A stretch of DNA of 64,000 nt, taken from the NCBI RefSeq assembly GCF_004362855.1, contig NZ_SNXW01000009.1:62001-126000 (forward strand). Reading direction: 5' to 3'. Shown piece after piece: positions 54,447-62,208 of this stretch. Made by a program: the position numbers and the translations under genes. Every line of letters starts with the position of its first letter. Position 1 is the stretch's first letter. Below the pieces are notes generated by a model. That model did no database searches. It was not told where the DNA came from and was given only the letters and a program-made list of their open reading frames with translations. The DNA is from Aquabacterium commune. Its GTDB lineage: Bacteria > Pseudomonadota > Gammaproteobacteria > Burkholderiales > Burkholderiaceae_C.

Positions 54447-55102
54447 CCATGAAGCGCTTCCTGGACCGCTTCGTGGGCGCAGGCAAACGGCCCGATGACC
54501 CGAGCCACGCACCCGCCGAGGCCGACGACGAAGGTTTTTTCGCCACGCAGTTCATGGAGCGCCCGGAAGACGTGCGCGCCACCTCGGCCTGGAACGCCCG
54601 CGCCCTGGCCGTGGGCGCCCACCCGCTGGAGCCCGAGCTCGGCCTCAAGCTGCTGCTGGCGGCCTGGGGCAGCGATGTGCTGATGGCCTCGCTGTCCGAC
54701 GAAGACCACCGCAAGGTGCTGGAGCACCTGCAGTTCGTCACCGTGCCGCCGGGGCGTGAGCTCATCGTGCAGGACGAAAAGGGCGACTACGCGCTCATCG
54801 TGCTCGAAGGCCTGGTGGCCGTGGACCGCATCCAGCCCACCGGCGCGCATGCCCGCCTGGCCGAGGCCCGCGAGGGCGATGTGCTGGGCGAGATGTCCCT
54901 GCTCGATGCCGGCAGCCGCTTCGCCTCCTGCCTGACGCTCAGCCGCGTGTCGCTGGCCGTGCTCAGCAGCCACGCGCTGGACGAGCTCGCCATCGAAGAC
55001 CCCCGCCTGGGCATGGCCCTCATGACCTCGATGGCGCGCCGCCTGTCGCTGCGCATGCGCCAGCTCAGTGCGCGCCTGGGTGCGCTGCTGACGGCTGGCT
55101 GA
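54443..55102 (+). CDS. Cyclic nucleotide-binding domain protein between pilT and pilU
   Basis: 219 residues. The first ~75 residues are charged and unlike known domains; then a cNMP-binding beta-roll (VTVPPGRELIVQDEKGDYAL, IVLEGLVAVDRIQP) with the phosphate-binding cassette as GDVLGEMSLLDAGSRFASC. A C-terminal helix (MTSMARRLSLRMRQLSARLG) follows, with no helix-turn-helix, so it is not a CRP-like regulator. It probably tunes pilus retraction in response to a nucleotide such as cAMP or c-di-GMP, inferred from position. ATG 54443 overlaps the pilT stop; ATG 54449 is an alternative. Confidence 0.82.
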   Translation: MTMKRFLDRFVGAGKRPDDPSHAPAEADDEGFFATQFMERPEDVRATSAWNARALAVGAHPLEPELGLKLLLAAWGSDVLMASLSDEDHRKVLEHLQFVTVPPGRELIVQDEKGDYALIVLEGLVAVDRIQPTGAHARLAEAREGDVLGEMSLLDAGSRFASCLTLSRVSLAVLSSHALDELAIEDPRLGMALMTSMARRLSLRMRQLSARLGALLTAG

Positions 55103-55129
55103 CCCTCCACCCCATTCCGGCAGACCACC

Positions 55130-56266
55130 ATGGAACGCGATCAAGCCTCGAAGTTCATCACCGACCTGTTGCGCCTGATGGTGTCGCGCGGTGGCTCCGA
55201 CCTCTTCCTCACGGCCGAATTCCCGCCCGCCATCAAGGTGGACGGCAAGGTCACCAAGGTCTCGCCGCAGCCCTTGACGCCGGGCCACACCCTGGCCCTG
55301 GCCCGCTCGGTCATGAACGACAAGCAGGCCGCCGAGTTCGAGCGCACCAAGGAGTGCAACTTCGCCATCTCGCCCAGCGGCGTGGGGCGTTTCCGCGTGA
55401 ACGCCTTCGTGCAGCAAGGCCATGTGGGCATGGTGATGCGCGTCATCCCGCAGGTCGTGCCGACCATTGACGCGATGCACCTGCCGCAGGTGCTCAAGGA
55501 AGTGTCGTCCACCAAGCGCGGCCTGGTCATCCTCGTGGGGGCGACGGGCTCGGGCAAGTCGACCACGCTGGCCGCCATGGTGGACCACCGCAACGAGAGC
55601 TCCTACGGGCACATCATCACGCTGGAAGACCCGGTCGAGTTCGTGCACCCGCACAAGAACTGCATCGTCACGCAGCGTGAAATCGGCATCGACACCGACG
55701 ACTGGGGCATCGCCCTGAAGAACACCCTGCGCCAGGCGCCCGACGTCATCCTGATGGGCGAAATCCGCGACCGCGAGGCCATGGAGCACGCCGTGCAGTT
55801 CGCCGAAACCGGCCACCTGTGCATGGCCACGCTGCACGCCAACAGCGCCAACCAGGCGCTGGACCGCATCATCAACTTCTTCCCCGAAGAGCGCCGCCCG
55901 CAGCTGCTGATGGACCTCTCGCTCAACCTCAAGGCCCTGGTCTCGCAGCGCCTGATGCCGCGCCAGCAAGGCAAGGGCCGGGTGGCGGCGGTCGAGATCC
56001 TGCTGAACACGCCGCTGATCGCGGACCTCATCTTCAAGGGCGAGGTCGGCGAGATCAAGGAGATCATGAAGAAGTCGCGCGAGCTGGGCATGCAGACCTT
56101 CGACCAGGCGCTCTACGACCTCTTCGAGGGCAATGACATCACCTACGAAGACGCGCTGCGCAACGCCGATTCGGTCAACGACCTGCGCTTGCAGATCAAG
56201 CTCCACAGCCAGCGCGCGCGCAACCAGGATCTGGGCGCCGGCACCGAGCACCTGAGGATCGTCTGA
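55130..56266 (+). CDS. pilU: Type IV pilus retraction ATPase PilU
   Basis: 378-residue PilT paralogue that assists PilT-driven retraction. The start KFITDLLRLMVSRGGSDLFL and VNAFVQQGHVGMVMRVIPQV are PilU-like. Walker A GATGSGKS at 137-144 (Lys143), HIITLEDPVEFVHPHKNCI, Walker B VILMGEIRDREAMEHAV, HLCMATLHANSANQALDRI. The C-terminal extension beyond PilT (TYEDALRNADSVNDLRLQIK) is characteristic. The final A of its stop is the first base of the next ATG (TGATG at 56264-56268). Confidence 0.96.
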   Translation: MERDQASKFITDLLRLMVSRGGSDLFLTAEFPPAIKVDGKVTKVSPQPLTPGHTLALARSVMNDKQAAEFERTKECNFAISPSGVGRFRVNAFVQQGHVGMVMRVIPQVVPTIDAMHLPQVLKEVSSTKRGLVILVGATGSGKSTTLAAMVDHRNESSYGHIITLEDPVEFVHPHKNCIVTQREIGIDTDDWGIALKNTLRQAPDVILMGEIRDREAMEHAVQFAETGHLCMATLHANSANQALDRIINFFPEERRPQLLMDLSLNLKALVSQRLMPRQQGKGRVAAVEILLNTPLIADLIFKGEVGEIKEIMKKSRELGMQTFDQALYDLFEGNDITYEDALRNADSVNDLRLQIKLHSQRARNQDLGAGTEHLRIV

Positions 56267-57186
56267 TGTCCGTGACCGACAAGGCTTACGCCCCGCACCC
56301 GTCCACCCGCGTGGCTTTCATCGGCCTGGGCACCATGGGCGCCCCGATGGCCGCGCACCTGCTGCGCGCCGGCCACCACGTCACCGTGTACAACCGCACG
56401 GCCGCCAAGGCGCAGGCCTGGTTGACCGAGCAGGCGGGCGCGGTGGTTCAGGCGCAGGCTCAGACCGCCGTCACCCCGGCCGAGGCCGCCCGCGGCGCCA
56501 CCGTGGTGTTCACCTGCGTGGGCAACGACGACGACCTGCGCGAGGTGGTCAGCGGCCCGCAAGGCGTGTTCCAGACCTTGCAGCCTGGCGGCACCGTGGT
56601 GGACCACACCACCGCCTCGGCCGATGTGGCGCGTGAACTGGCGGCAGCCGCCCGCGAGCGTGGTTTGCAGTTCGTCGATGCGCCCGTGTCGGGTGGCAAT
56701 GTCGGCGCCATCAACGGGGCACTGACGGTGATGTGCGGTGGCGATGCGCAGGCTTTCGCGCAGGTGCAGCCGCTCATCGTGGCCTTCGCGCGGGCGGTCA
56801 CCCACCTGGGCGACAGCGGCGCGGGGCAGTTGGCCAAGATGGTCAACCAGATCTGCGTGGGCGGTGTCTTGCAAAGCCTGGCCGAGGCCCTGGCTTTTGG
56901 CGAGAAGGCCGGGCTGGACATGCCCAAGGTGCTGGACGTCATCTCGCAAGGCGCGGCCAGCAGCTGGCAGATGGTCCACCGGGGCCCGACCATGCTGCGC
57001 AGCGAGTTCGACTTCGGCTTCGCCGTCGACTGGATGCGCAAGGACCTGGGCCTGGTGCTCGACGAGGCGCTCCGCCTGGGCGCCCGCGTGCCGGCCACAG
57101 CCCTCATCGACCAGTTCTATGCCGATGTGCAGGCCATGGGCGGCGGCCGCCAGGACACCTCCAGCCTGATCCGCCGTTTGCGCTGA
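56266..57186 (+). CDS. NAD(P)-dependent beta-hydroxyacid dehydrogenase (HIBADH/GarR family)
   Basis: 306 residues. Rossmann motif VAFIGLGTMGAPMAAHLLRA near residue 16; substrate-binding DAPVSGGNVGAINGALTVMC; catalytic Lys in AKMVNQICVGGVLQ. Family members reduce or oxidise 3-hydroxyisobutyrate, tartronate semialdehyde, succinic semialdehyde and similar compounds; the sequence does not decide which. Its ATG overlaps the pilU stop by one base, although no functional link with pili is obvious. Its stop lies in the palindromic repeat at 57184-57213. Confidence 0.9.
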   Translation: MSVTDKAYAPHPSTRVAFIGLGTMGAPMAAHLLRAGHHVTVYNRTAAKAQAWLTEQAGAVVQAQAQTAVTPAEAARGATVVFTCVGNDDDLREVVSGPQGVFQTLQPGGTVVDHTTASADVARELAAAARERGLQFVDAPVSGGNVGAINGALTVMCGGDAQAFAQVQPLIVAFARAVTHLGDSGAGQLAKMVNQICVGGVLQSLAEALAFGEKAGLDMPKVLDVISQGAASSWQMVHRGPTMLRSEFDFGFAVDWMRKDLGLVLDEALRLGARVPATALIDQFYADVQAMGGGRQDTSSLIRRLR

Positions 57187-57213
57187 TTCAGCGCTGAATC
57201 AGCGCTGAATCAG
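57184..57213. repeat. Palindromic tandem repeat forming the whole convergent gap
   Basis: GATTCAGCGCTGAATC (57185-57200) is a perfect 16-base palindrome, and the 11-base unit GCGCTGAATCA occurs twice in tandem (57191-57201, 57202-57212). The stop codons of both convergent genes are inside it, so the repeat is the intergenic region. It can fold as alternative hairpins and probably acts as a bidirectional terminator. Confidence 0.6.
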
Positions 57214-57881
57214 CGTGGGGAGGCTGGCGCGTTCGCTGGCTCGCTGCTCACCGGCTTGGGTTGGCGCTTGGCCAGCTCGTCCTCGCTGATGATCTGGAAG
57301 ACCTTCACGACCTTCTTGACGCCGTCGATGCTGGCGGTCAACTCGGCGGCGCGGTTGGCTTCGCGCTCGCTCACGATGCCCATCAGATAGACCTCGCCGC
57401 GCTCGACGACGATGTCGAAGGCGCTGCTGATGACGTCGCGGGCGTCCACCAGGGTGGCGCGCACTTTGCTGGCCAGCAGCACATCGTTGGAGCGCGAGCC
57501 CAGCGTGCTGTTGGTGGCCACGACCAGCTGGTTGACCACGGTGCCGGCGTTTTCCACGCGGGCCGCGATCTGCTCGGCCGTCAGGCGGTCGGGCTCGGCC
57601 GGCACCTCGCCGGTCAGCAGCACCATGCGGTTGTAGGCGTTGACGTTGATGTGGGCGCGGCCACCGAAGGCATCGCCCAGGCGGTTGCTGGTTTTCAGTT
57701 CGATGGCCTTGTCTTCGACCTGCGCGCCCGAGGTGCGGCGGTCAGAGGCGACGAGCGCGCCACCGACCGCAGTGCCCAGCAACAGCGGGGCACAGGCGCT
57801 CAGGCTGGCGGCGGCCAACAGGGCGCAGACCAGGCGGGTGCGCAGGGCGGGGGTGTGCGGGGTCGTGCGCAGTGGGGTCAT
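57210..57881 (-). CDS. BON-domain outer-membrane lipoprotein (DolP/YraP-like)
   Basis: 223 residues. Signal peptide with lipobox LSAC. Two BON domains: ELKTSNRLGDAFGGRAHINV with MVLLTGEVPAEPDRL, and LASKVRATLVDARDVISSAF with GEVYLMGIVSEREANRAAEL. E. coli DolP binds phospholipids at division sites and supports outer-membrane integrity; size and arrangement fit. Pro/Ser-rich tail. Start overlaps the SIS-gene stop (ATGA). Part of a conserved yraN-diaA-yraP-like run opposite rsmI. Confidence 0.9.
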   Translation of the reverse strand: MTPLRTTPHTPALRTRLVCALLAAASLSACAPLLLGTAVGGALVASDRRTSGAQVEDKAIELKTSNRLGDAFGGRAHINVNAYNRMVLLTGEVPAEPDRLTAEQIAARVENAGTVVNQLVVATNSTLGSRSNDVLLASKVRATLVDARDVISSAFDIVVERGEVYLMGIVSEREANRAAELTASIDGVKKVVKVFQIISEDELAKRQPKPVSSEPANAPASPR

Positions 57882-58456
57882 TCAGCTTCTCCGAGCAAGT
57901 GGTTGTCAACGGCTGCGCACAGGCCATGCAAGGCCAGCCATCCCAGGGCGAAAAGGGTGGGTGCCTGGGTTCCCGGCAGGGGCACCCAGACGTCGGTGTC
58001 GCGCAGTTGCGGGCCCAGCACGCTGGCGGCTTCGCCGGTGAAGGCGACCAGGGTGAGGTCCAGCTCGCGCGCGGCTTGGGTGGCGGCGAGCAAATCGGGC
58101 TCGTCGCGCTCCATCGAAAAAGCCAGCCAGACATCGCCCGGGTGACCGAGCGCATGGAGCTGCTGGGCCAGGGTGGCGTGTTGCGGGCTGCTGGCCGGCA
58201 CCAGGGCGTGTGCCGCCAGGGGAGGGCGCTCGCGGCCCGACCCTCGCACCAGCAGGTTGGCGGCTTGTTGGGCCAGCCAGGCGGCTTCGGCCTCGCCGGC
58301 GCACAGCACGCGTCCGCCAGCGGTCAGGGTGTGCATCAAGGCTTGTGCCGCGAAGTTCAGCTGCAGCGCCAGGCGCTCGGACGATTGGTAGAGCCAGTCG
58401 GCGGTTTCCAGCAGGGGCTGCTGCAGGTGGGTGGGCAGGTAAGGGGTCTCCGGCAT
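57878..58456 (-). CDS. SIS-domain protein (DiaA/GmhA-like)
   Basis: 192 residues from ATG 58456 (MPETPYLPTHLQQPLLETAD); a longer frame to 58489 exists. SIS fold: helical start ALQLNFAAQALMHTLTAGGR, VLCAGEAEAAWLAQQAANLL, VWLAFSMERDEPDLLAATQA, LTLVAFTGEAASVLG. In E. coli the equivalent neighbour DiaA promotes DnaA assembly, while GmhA is a phosphoheptose isomerase. The usual GmhA catalytic and zinc residues are not evident, so a DiaA-like regulatory role is favoured from gene order. Inference only. Confidence 0.75.
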   Translation of the reverse strand: MPETPYLPTHLQQPLLETADWLYQSSERLALQLNFAAQALMHTLTAGGRVLCAGEAEAAWLAQQAANLLVRGSGRERPPLAAHALVPASSPQHATLAQQLHALGHPGDVWLAFSMERDEPDLLAATQAARELDLTLVAFTGEAASVLGPQLRDTDVWVPLPGTQAPTLFALGWLALHGLCAAVDNHLLGEAE

Positions 58457-58478
58457 ATGCGGCCGATGATATGTCAGC

Positions 58479-58856
58479 TCAGCTGGCATCGAAGGCCGCG
58501 GGCAACCAGGTCAGGGCCTCGCCGTCGATGGCGACCACGTCGAAACGGCAGGGCGGCCACACCGACAGTGTCTGGAGGTAAAACTTCGCGCCGAGGATGC
58601 ATCGGCGCTGCTTGCCCCGCGTGACGGAGGCCGCGGCGCCGCCGTGGTCGGTGTCGGCGCGCTGGCGCACTTCCACGAACACCAGCGTGCCGTCGCGGTC
58701 GCGCATGATGAGGTCCACCTCGGCGCCGCGCGCGCTCGGGCCCCGCGCCACCCGATAATTGCGCTCGACCAGCGCCAAGCCTTGCGCCAGCAGGTGTTGC
58801 AAGGCGCGTTCCTCACCCTCATCGCCCCGGGATTTCGTTGTGACCCTTGATGTCAA
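58479..58856 (-). CDS. YraN-family endonuclease-like protein (UPF0102)
   Basis: 125 residues with the restriction-endonuclease-like fold of YraN: EERALQHLLAQGLALVERNY, then AEVDLIMRDRDGTLVFVEVR with the D...ExR metal-site pattern, GKQRRCILGAKFYLQ and PCRFDVVAIDGE. The family consensus begins at the residues just after the only usable start I can find, TTG 58856, so this gene appears to use TTG. Its 5' end overlaps the divergent rsmI start by 17 bases. Function in cells unknown. Confidence 0.85.
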   Translation of the reverse strand: MTSRVTTKSRGDEGEERALQHLLAQGLALVERNYRVARGPSARGAEVDLIMRDRDGTLVFVEVRQRADTDHGGAAASVTRGKQRRCILGAKFYLQTLSVWPPCRFDVVAIDGEALTWLPAAFDAS

Positions 58857-59781
58857 TTTGCTGCTCCAGGCCGCTCAACAGGTGGCCGGCAGCCAGCAGT
58901 ATCCCAAAGGCGCGCTCTACCTCGTGCCCACGCCGATCGGCAACCTGGCCGACCTGAGCCTGCGCGCGGTGCAGGTGCTGTCGCTGGTGGACGCCGTGGC
59001 CTGCGAGGACACCCGCGTCAGCGGCGGCCTGCTGCGCCACCTCGGGCTGGACAAATCCCTGCTGGCCTTGCACCAGCACAACGAGGCCCAGGCGGCCGAG
59101 CAGGTCATCGCGCGTCTGCAGCAGGGCCAGCGCGTGGCCTATGTCAGCGACGCGGGCACGCCCGCCATTTCCGACCCCGGCGCCCACCTCGTGCGTGCCG
59201 CCCAGGCGGCCGGCCTGCCCGTGGTGCCCTTGCCCGGGCCCAGCAGCGTCACCACCGCCCTGAGCGCAGCGGGCGACGTGCTGGCCCACGGTTTCCGCTT
59301 TGAAGGCTTCCTGCCGTCCAAGGGCATGGCGCGCCTGAGCCGCCTGCGCGCGCTGCTGGGGCAGGACCACAGCGTCGTGCTGTTCGAGGCGCCCCACCGC
59401 ATCGAGGCTCTGGCCGCCGAACTGGCCGAGGTGCTGCCCGACGGCCAGGTCACGCTGTGCCGCGAGCTCAGCAAGCAGTTCGAAGCCATCGCCACCGTGG
59501 CCGTGGCCGGGTTGCCGGCCTGGTTGGAGGCCGACGCCAACCGCCTGCGCGGCGAGTTCGTGCTGGTGGTGCATGCCCAGCCCCCTGCGCCGCAAGCCGC
59601 CGGCATCTCGCCCGAGGTCTCGGCCTTGCTGGGCGAACTGGTGCGCCATGTGCCGGTGAAACAGGCCGCCGCCCTGGTGGCCGATGTGCTCGGTTTGCCG
59701 CGCAAGGCGCTGTACGACGACGCCTTGCGCCTGCGCCAGGCCGATGACCTCGCCGACGATCGCGCGGACGATACCGCCTAA
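58840..59781 (+). CDS. rsmI: 16S rRNA (cytidine1402-2'-O)-methyltransferase
   Basis: 313 residues, SAM-dependent 2'-O-methylation of C1402 in 16S rRNA. Motifs: GALYLVPTPIGNLADLSLRA, VACEDTRVSGGLLRHLGLDK, AYVSDAGTPAISDPGAHLVR, PLPGPSSVTTALSAAGD and HGFRFEGFLPSKG, all typical of RsmI. GTG 58840 is the most likely start; it lies inside the 5' end of the divergent yraN. Same divergent pairing as E. coli yraL/yraMN, but the lpoA (yraM) gene is absent here. Confidence 0.95.
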   Translation: MTLDVNLLLQAAQQVAGSQQYPKGALYLVPTPIGNLADLSLRAVQVLSLVDAVACEDTRVSGGLLRHLGLDKSLLALHQHNEAQAAEQVIARLQQGQRVAYVSDAGTPAISDPGAHLVRAAQAAGLPVVPLPGPSSVTTALSAAGDVLAHGFRFEGFLPSKGMARLSRLRALLGQDHSVVLFEAPHRIEALAAELAEVLPDGQVTLCRELSKQFEAIATVAVAGLPAWLEADANRLRGEFVLVVHAQPPAPQAAGISPEVSALLGELVRHVPVKQAAALVADVLGLPRKALYDDALRLRQADDLADDRADDTA

Positions 59782-60141
59782 GACGTCGCCAGCGAAGGCT
59801 GAAGCCCACATCCCCCGATGCCCCCCACCCGGCGTAGCCCGCCCGGGTGGTCATTCCCCCCTGTGTGCGGAATTTCACACCCTGGTGGCGTGGGTGGTCG
59901 CGCTTTCGGGCGCTTTCGGACGTCGATGGCATGCCTGGGCACGTCCTCACCCCCCTCATCTGCGGGGATTTGCGCGCAATTTGCCGCCAAACGCGCTTTA
60001 CACACATCGAGGGAGAGAGGTTTCCCCGCCGCGAGGGTATGCCCTGAATTTAACGAAAAGTGTTCTCCAGATACTGCGTCTGTCTGCGTTCAACGCACAT
60101 CCGATACCCCTTCCGCAGGCACACACAACAGGAGCACGAGC
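59782..60141. other. Non-coding region between rsmI and the first lipase
   Basis: 360 bases without a supported gene. A hairpin follows rsmI (listed separately). The middle contains CTTTCGGGCGCTTTCGGACG direct repeats; the last 100 bases are AT-richer and likely hold the lipase promoter. A TTTAAC (60049) and GATACT (60070) pair exists but with only 15 bases between, so I do not assign it. GGAG at 60131-60134 is the lipase ribosome-binding site. Confidence 0.6.
59825..59850 (+). terminator. Hairpin downstream of rsmI
   Basis: CCACCCGG (59825-59832) pairs perfectly with CCGGGTGG (59843-59850) around a 10-base loop, 43 bases after the rsmI stop, followed by TCATTCCCCC. A plausible terminator without a clean T run. 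Confidence 0.45.
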
Positions 60142-61104
60142 ATGACCTTCTCTTCGACCCGCAAGGGCGCCCTCAAGGCGGTCTGCGCCGCCGCCGCTGT
60201 GGCTGGCCTCGCACTGGCCGCCCCAGCCGCCCACGCCGCTGGCACCACCGCCAAGACCAAGTACCCCGTCGTGCTGGTGCACGGCTTCATCGGCTTTGAC
60301 AGCATCCTGGGCGTCGTCAACTACTTCTACGACATCCCCGGCAACCTGCGCAACGAAGGCGCCACGGTCTATATCGCCTCGGTCAACCCCTCGCAGACCA
60401 CCGAATTCCGCGGTGAAGAGCTCATCCAGCAGATGAAGCAGTGGGCCGCCAAGGACGGCGTCGCCAAGTTCAACCTGATCGGCCACAGCCATGGCGGCCC
60501 GACCGTGCGCTACGCCGCTGGCACCGTGCCCACGCTGGTGGCCTCGGTCAGCACCGTGGCCGGCACGCACTTCGGCACCGTGGTTGCCGACGAGCTGGGC
60601 CCGCAAGTCTCGGGCGACAAGACGCTCAATGGCCTGGCCACCGCCGGCCTGAAGCTGATTTCCTGGCTGACCGGCAACAAGACCACCGACAGCACCAACC
60701 TGGCCGCCGCCCTGAGCTCGCTGTCCACCGCTGGCGCCGCCACCTTCAACGCCAAGTTCCCCGCCGGCGCGCCCACCACCGCTTGCGGCACGGGCCCGGA
60801 AGTCGCCAGCGTGGCCGGCAACAGCATCCGCTTCTATTCCTTCTCCGGCACGGCCGTCAAGACCAACGGCTGGGACATCTCCGACCTGATCCTGGCAGGC
60901 ACCGCGCCCTACTTCAAGGACGAGCCCAACGACGGCCTGGTGGGCCGCTGCTCCAGCCACTGGGGCAAGGTCATCAAGGACGACTACGCCTGGAACCACC
61001 TCGACGAAATCAACCAGGTGCTGGGCACCATCGGCAAGGGCGCGCCTGACCCCGTCGCGTTCTACAAGCAGCAGGTCAACCGCCTGAAGCTGGCTGGCCT
61101 GTGA
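60142..61104 (+). CDS. Secreted triacylglycerol lipase, foldase-dependent subfamily I.1/I.2
   Basis: 320-residue secreted lipase. Signal peptide ends AHA/AGT. Lipase entry YPVVLVHGFIGFDS with the oxyanion region; nucleophile Ser116 in NLIGHSHGGPTVRYA; Asp264 (EPNDGLVGRC) and His286 (AWNHLDEINQV) complete the triad. The two mature cysteines, C215 and C270, match the C190-C269 disulfide of Burkholderia glumae lipase, and Asp245 and Asp288 match its calcium site. These lipases need a membrane foldase (lifO gene downstream) and leave the cell by type II secretion. First of two tandem copies; ATG 60142 with GGAG upstream. Confidence 0.95.
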   Translation: MTFSSTRKGALKAVCAAAAVAGLALAAPAAHAAGTTAKTKYPVVLVHGFIGFDSILGVVNYFYDIPGNLRNEGATVYIASVNPSQTTEFRGEELIQQMKQWAAKDGVAKFNLIGHSHGGPTVRYAAGTVPTLVASVSTVAGTHFGTVVADELGPQVSGDKTLNGLATAGLKLISWLTGNKTTDSTNLAAALSSLSTAGAATFNAKFPAGAPTTACGTGPEVASVAGNSIRFYSFSGTAVKTNGWDISDLILAGTAPYFKDEPNDGLVGRCSSHWGKVIKDDYAWNHLDEINQVLGTIGKGAPDPVAFYKQQVNRLKLAGL

Positions 61105-61142
61105 GGCTGACGGCACGCACCCTCAACACCGGAGACAACACC

Positions 61143-62090
61143 ATGAAATTCAAGCTTTCGCTCTCGTCCGTCTGTGCCGCCGCCGTCGTGGCTGGCGTCG
61201 CACTGGCCGCGCCTGCCGCCCATGCGGGCGTCCAGGCCAAGACCAAGTACCCCATCGTGCTGGTCCACGGCTTCATCGGCTTTGACAACATCCTGGGCGC
61301 CGTCAACTATTTCTACGACGTGCCCGGCACCCTGCGCAACGAAGGCGCCACCGTCTATGTCGCTTCGGTGAACCCGTCGCAGACCACCGAATTCCGCGGT
61401 GAAGAGCTCATCCAGCAGATGAAGCAGTGGGCCGCCAAGGATGGTGTGACCAAGTTCAACCTGATCGGCCACAGCCATGGCGGCCCGACCGTGCGCTACG
61501 CCGCCGGCACCGTGCCCACGATGGTGGCCTCGGTCAGCACCGTGGCTGGCACGCACTTTGGCTCCAAGGTGGCCGACGTCATCGGCGCGAACACCACCCC
61601 GGGTGGCGGCTTCGACCAGGCTGCCACGGCGGGCCTCAAGCTGATTTCCTGGCTGACCGGCAACAAGACCACCAGCAACACCGACCTGCTGACCGCCCTA
61701 GGCGCCCTCAGCAGCGAAGGTGCGGCCAAGTTCAACGCCAAGTTCCCCGCGGGCGCCCCGACCACCACCTGCGGCGTTGGCCCCGACAAGGCCACCATCG
61801 CCGGCAACAGCATCCGCTTCTACTCGTTCTCGGGCACTTCGGTGAAGACCAATGGTTGGGACGTGTCTGACGCCATCCTGGCCGAAACCGCCAAGTACTT
61901 CGGCAGCGAGCCGAACGACGGCTTGGTCGGCCGCTGCGCCAGCCACTGGGGCAAGGTCATCAAGGACAACTACACCTGGAACCACCTGGACGAAATCAAC
62001 CAGGTGCTGGGCACCATCGGCAGCAGCTCGCCGGACCCGGTGGCCTTCTACGTGCAGCACGCCAACCGCCTGAAGTGGGCTTTCCTGTGA
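61143..62090 (+). CDS. Second tandem foldase-dependent secreted lipase
   Basis: 315 residues, closely similar to the preceding lipase along its whole length. Signal peptide ends AHA/GVQ. Triad Ser111 (LIGHSHGGP), Asp259 (EPNDGLVGRC) and His281 (TWNHLDEINQV); disulfide cysteines C210 and C265; calcium-site Asp240 and Asp283. All active residues are intact, so both copies should be functional. It differs from the first mainly at residues ~140-165 (SKVADVIGANTTPGGGFDQA against a shorter loop), the region near the lid, so substrate range may differ. 38 bases separate the genes; a terminator follows this one. Confidence 0.95.
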   Translation: MKFKLSLSSVCAAAVVAGVALAAPAAHAGVQAKTKYPIVLVHGFIGFDNILGAVNYFYDVPGTLRNEGATVYVASVNPSQTTEFRGEELIQQMKQWAAKDGVTKFNLIGHSHGGPTVRYAAGTVPTMVASVSTVAGTHFGSKVADVIGANTTPGGGFDQAATAGLKLISWLTGNKTTSNTDLLTALGALSSEGAAKFNAKFPAGAPTTTCGVGPDKATIAGNSIRFYSFSGTSVKTNGWDVSDAILAETAKYFGSEPNDGLVGRCASHWGKVIKDNYTWNHLDEINQVLGTIGSSSPDPVAFYVQHANRLKWAFL

Positions 62091-62114
62091 TCTGAGCCTG
62101 TGCTTTGAAGCAGT

Positions 62115-62153
62115 TCGACCCGGCTGGCGCTGGCCTGGCCGGGTCGATGTTTT
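62115..62153 (+). terminator. Intrinsic terminator between the second lipase and the foldase gene
   Basis: TCGACCCGGC (62115-62124) and GCCGGGTCGA (62138-62147) form a perfect 10-bp stem with a 13-base loop, followed by TGTTTT (62148-62153). It should end most lipase transcripts before lifO. Confidence 0.75.
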
Positions 62154-62154
62154 G

Positions 62155-62182
62155 GCGCGTGTCCGTGGCCACGGACACGCGC
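62155..62182. promoter_or_regulatory. Perfect 28-base palindrome upstream of lifO
   Basis: 14-base arms (left arm GCGCGTGTCCGTGG, 62155-62168) meet with no spacer, giving a perfect palindrome immediately after the terminator and 26 bases before the lifO ATG. With no loop it suits a dimeric protein-binding site better than an RNA hairpin, though extrusion or a terminator role cannot be excluded. Confidence 0.55.
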
Positions 62183-62208
62183 GGCCAGCGAGTCAAAAGG
62201 TGTGCGCG

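Noticed and set aside
53403-56266. PilT/PilU as ATPases of the type II system
   Set aside because: Both lack the tetracysteine zinc motif, and PilT has the AIRNLIRE retraction motif; GspE at 7543 fills that role.
60049-60075. Sigma-70 promoter TTTAAC/GATACT for the lipase gene
   Set aside because: Spacing is 15 bases and both hexamers are poor; not strong enough to list.
59684-60145. Small plus-strand frames between rsmI and the first lipase
   Set aside because: They begin inside rsmI in another frame, have no ribosome-binding site or domain, and differ from coding codon use.
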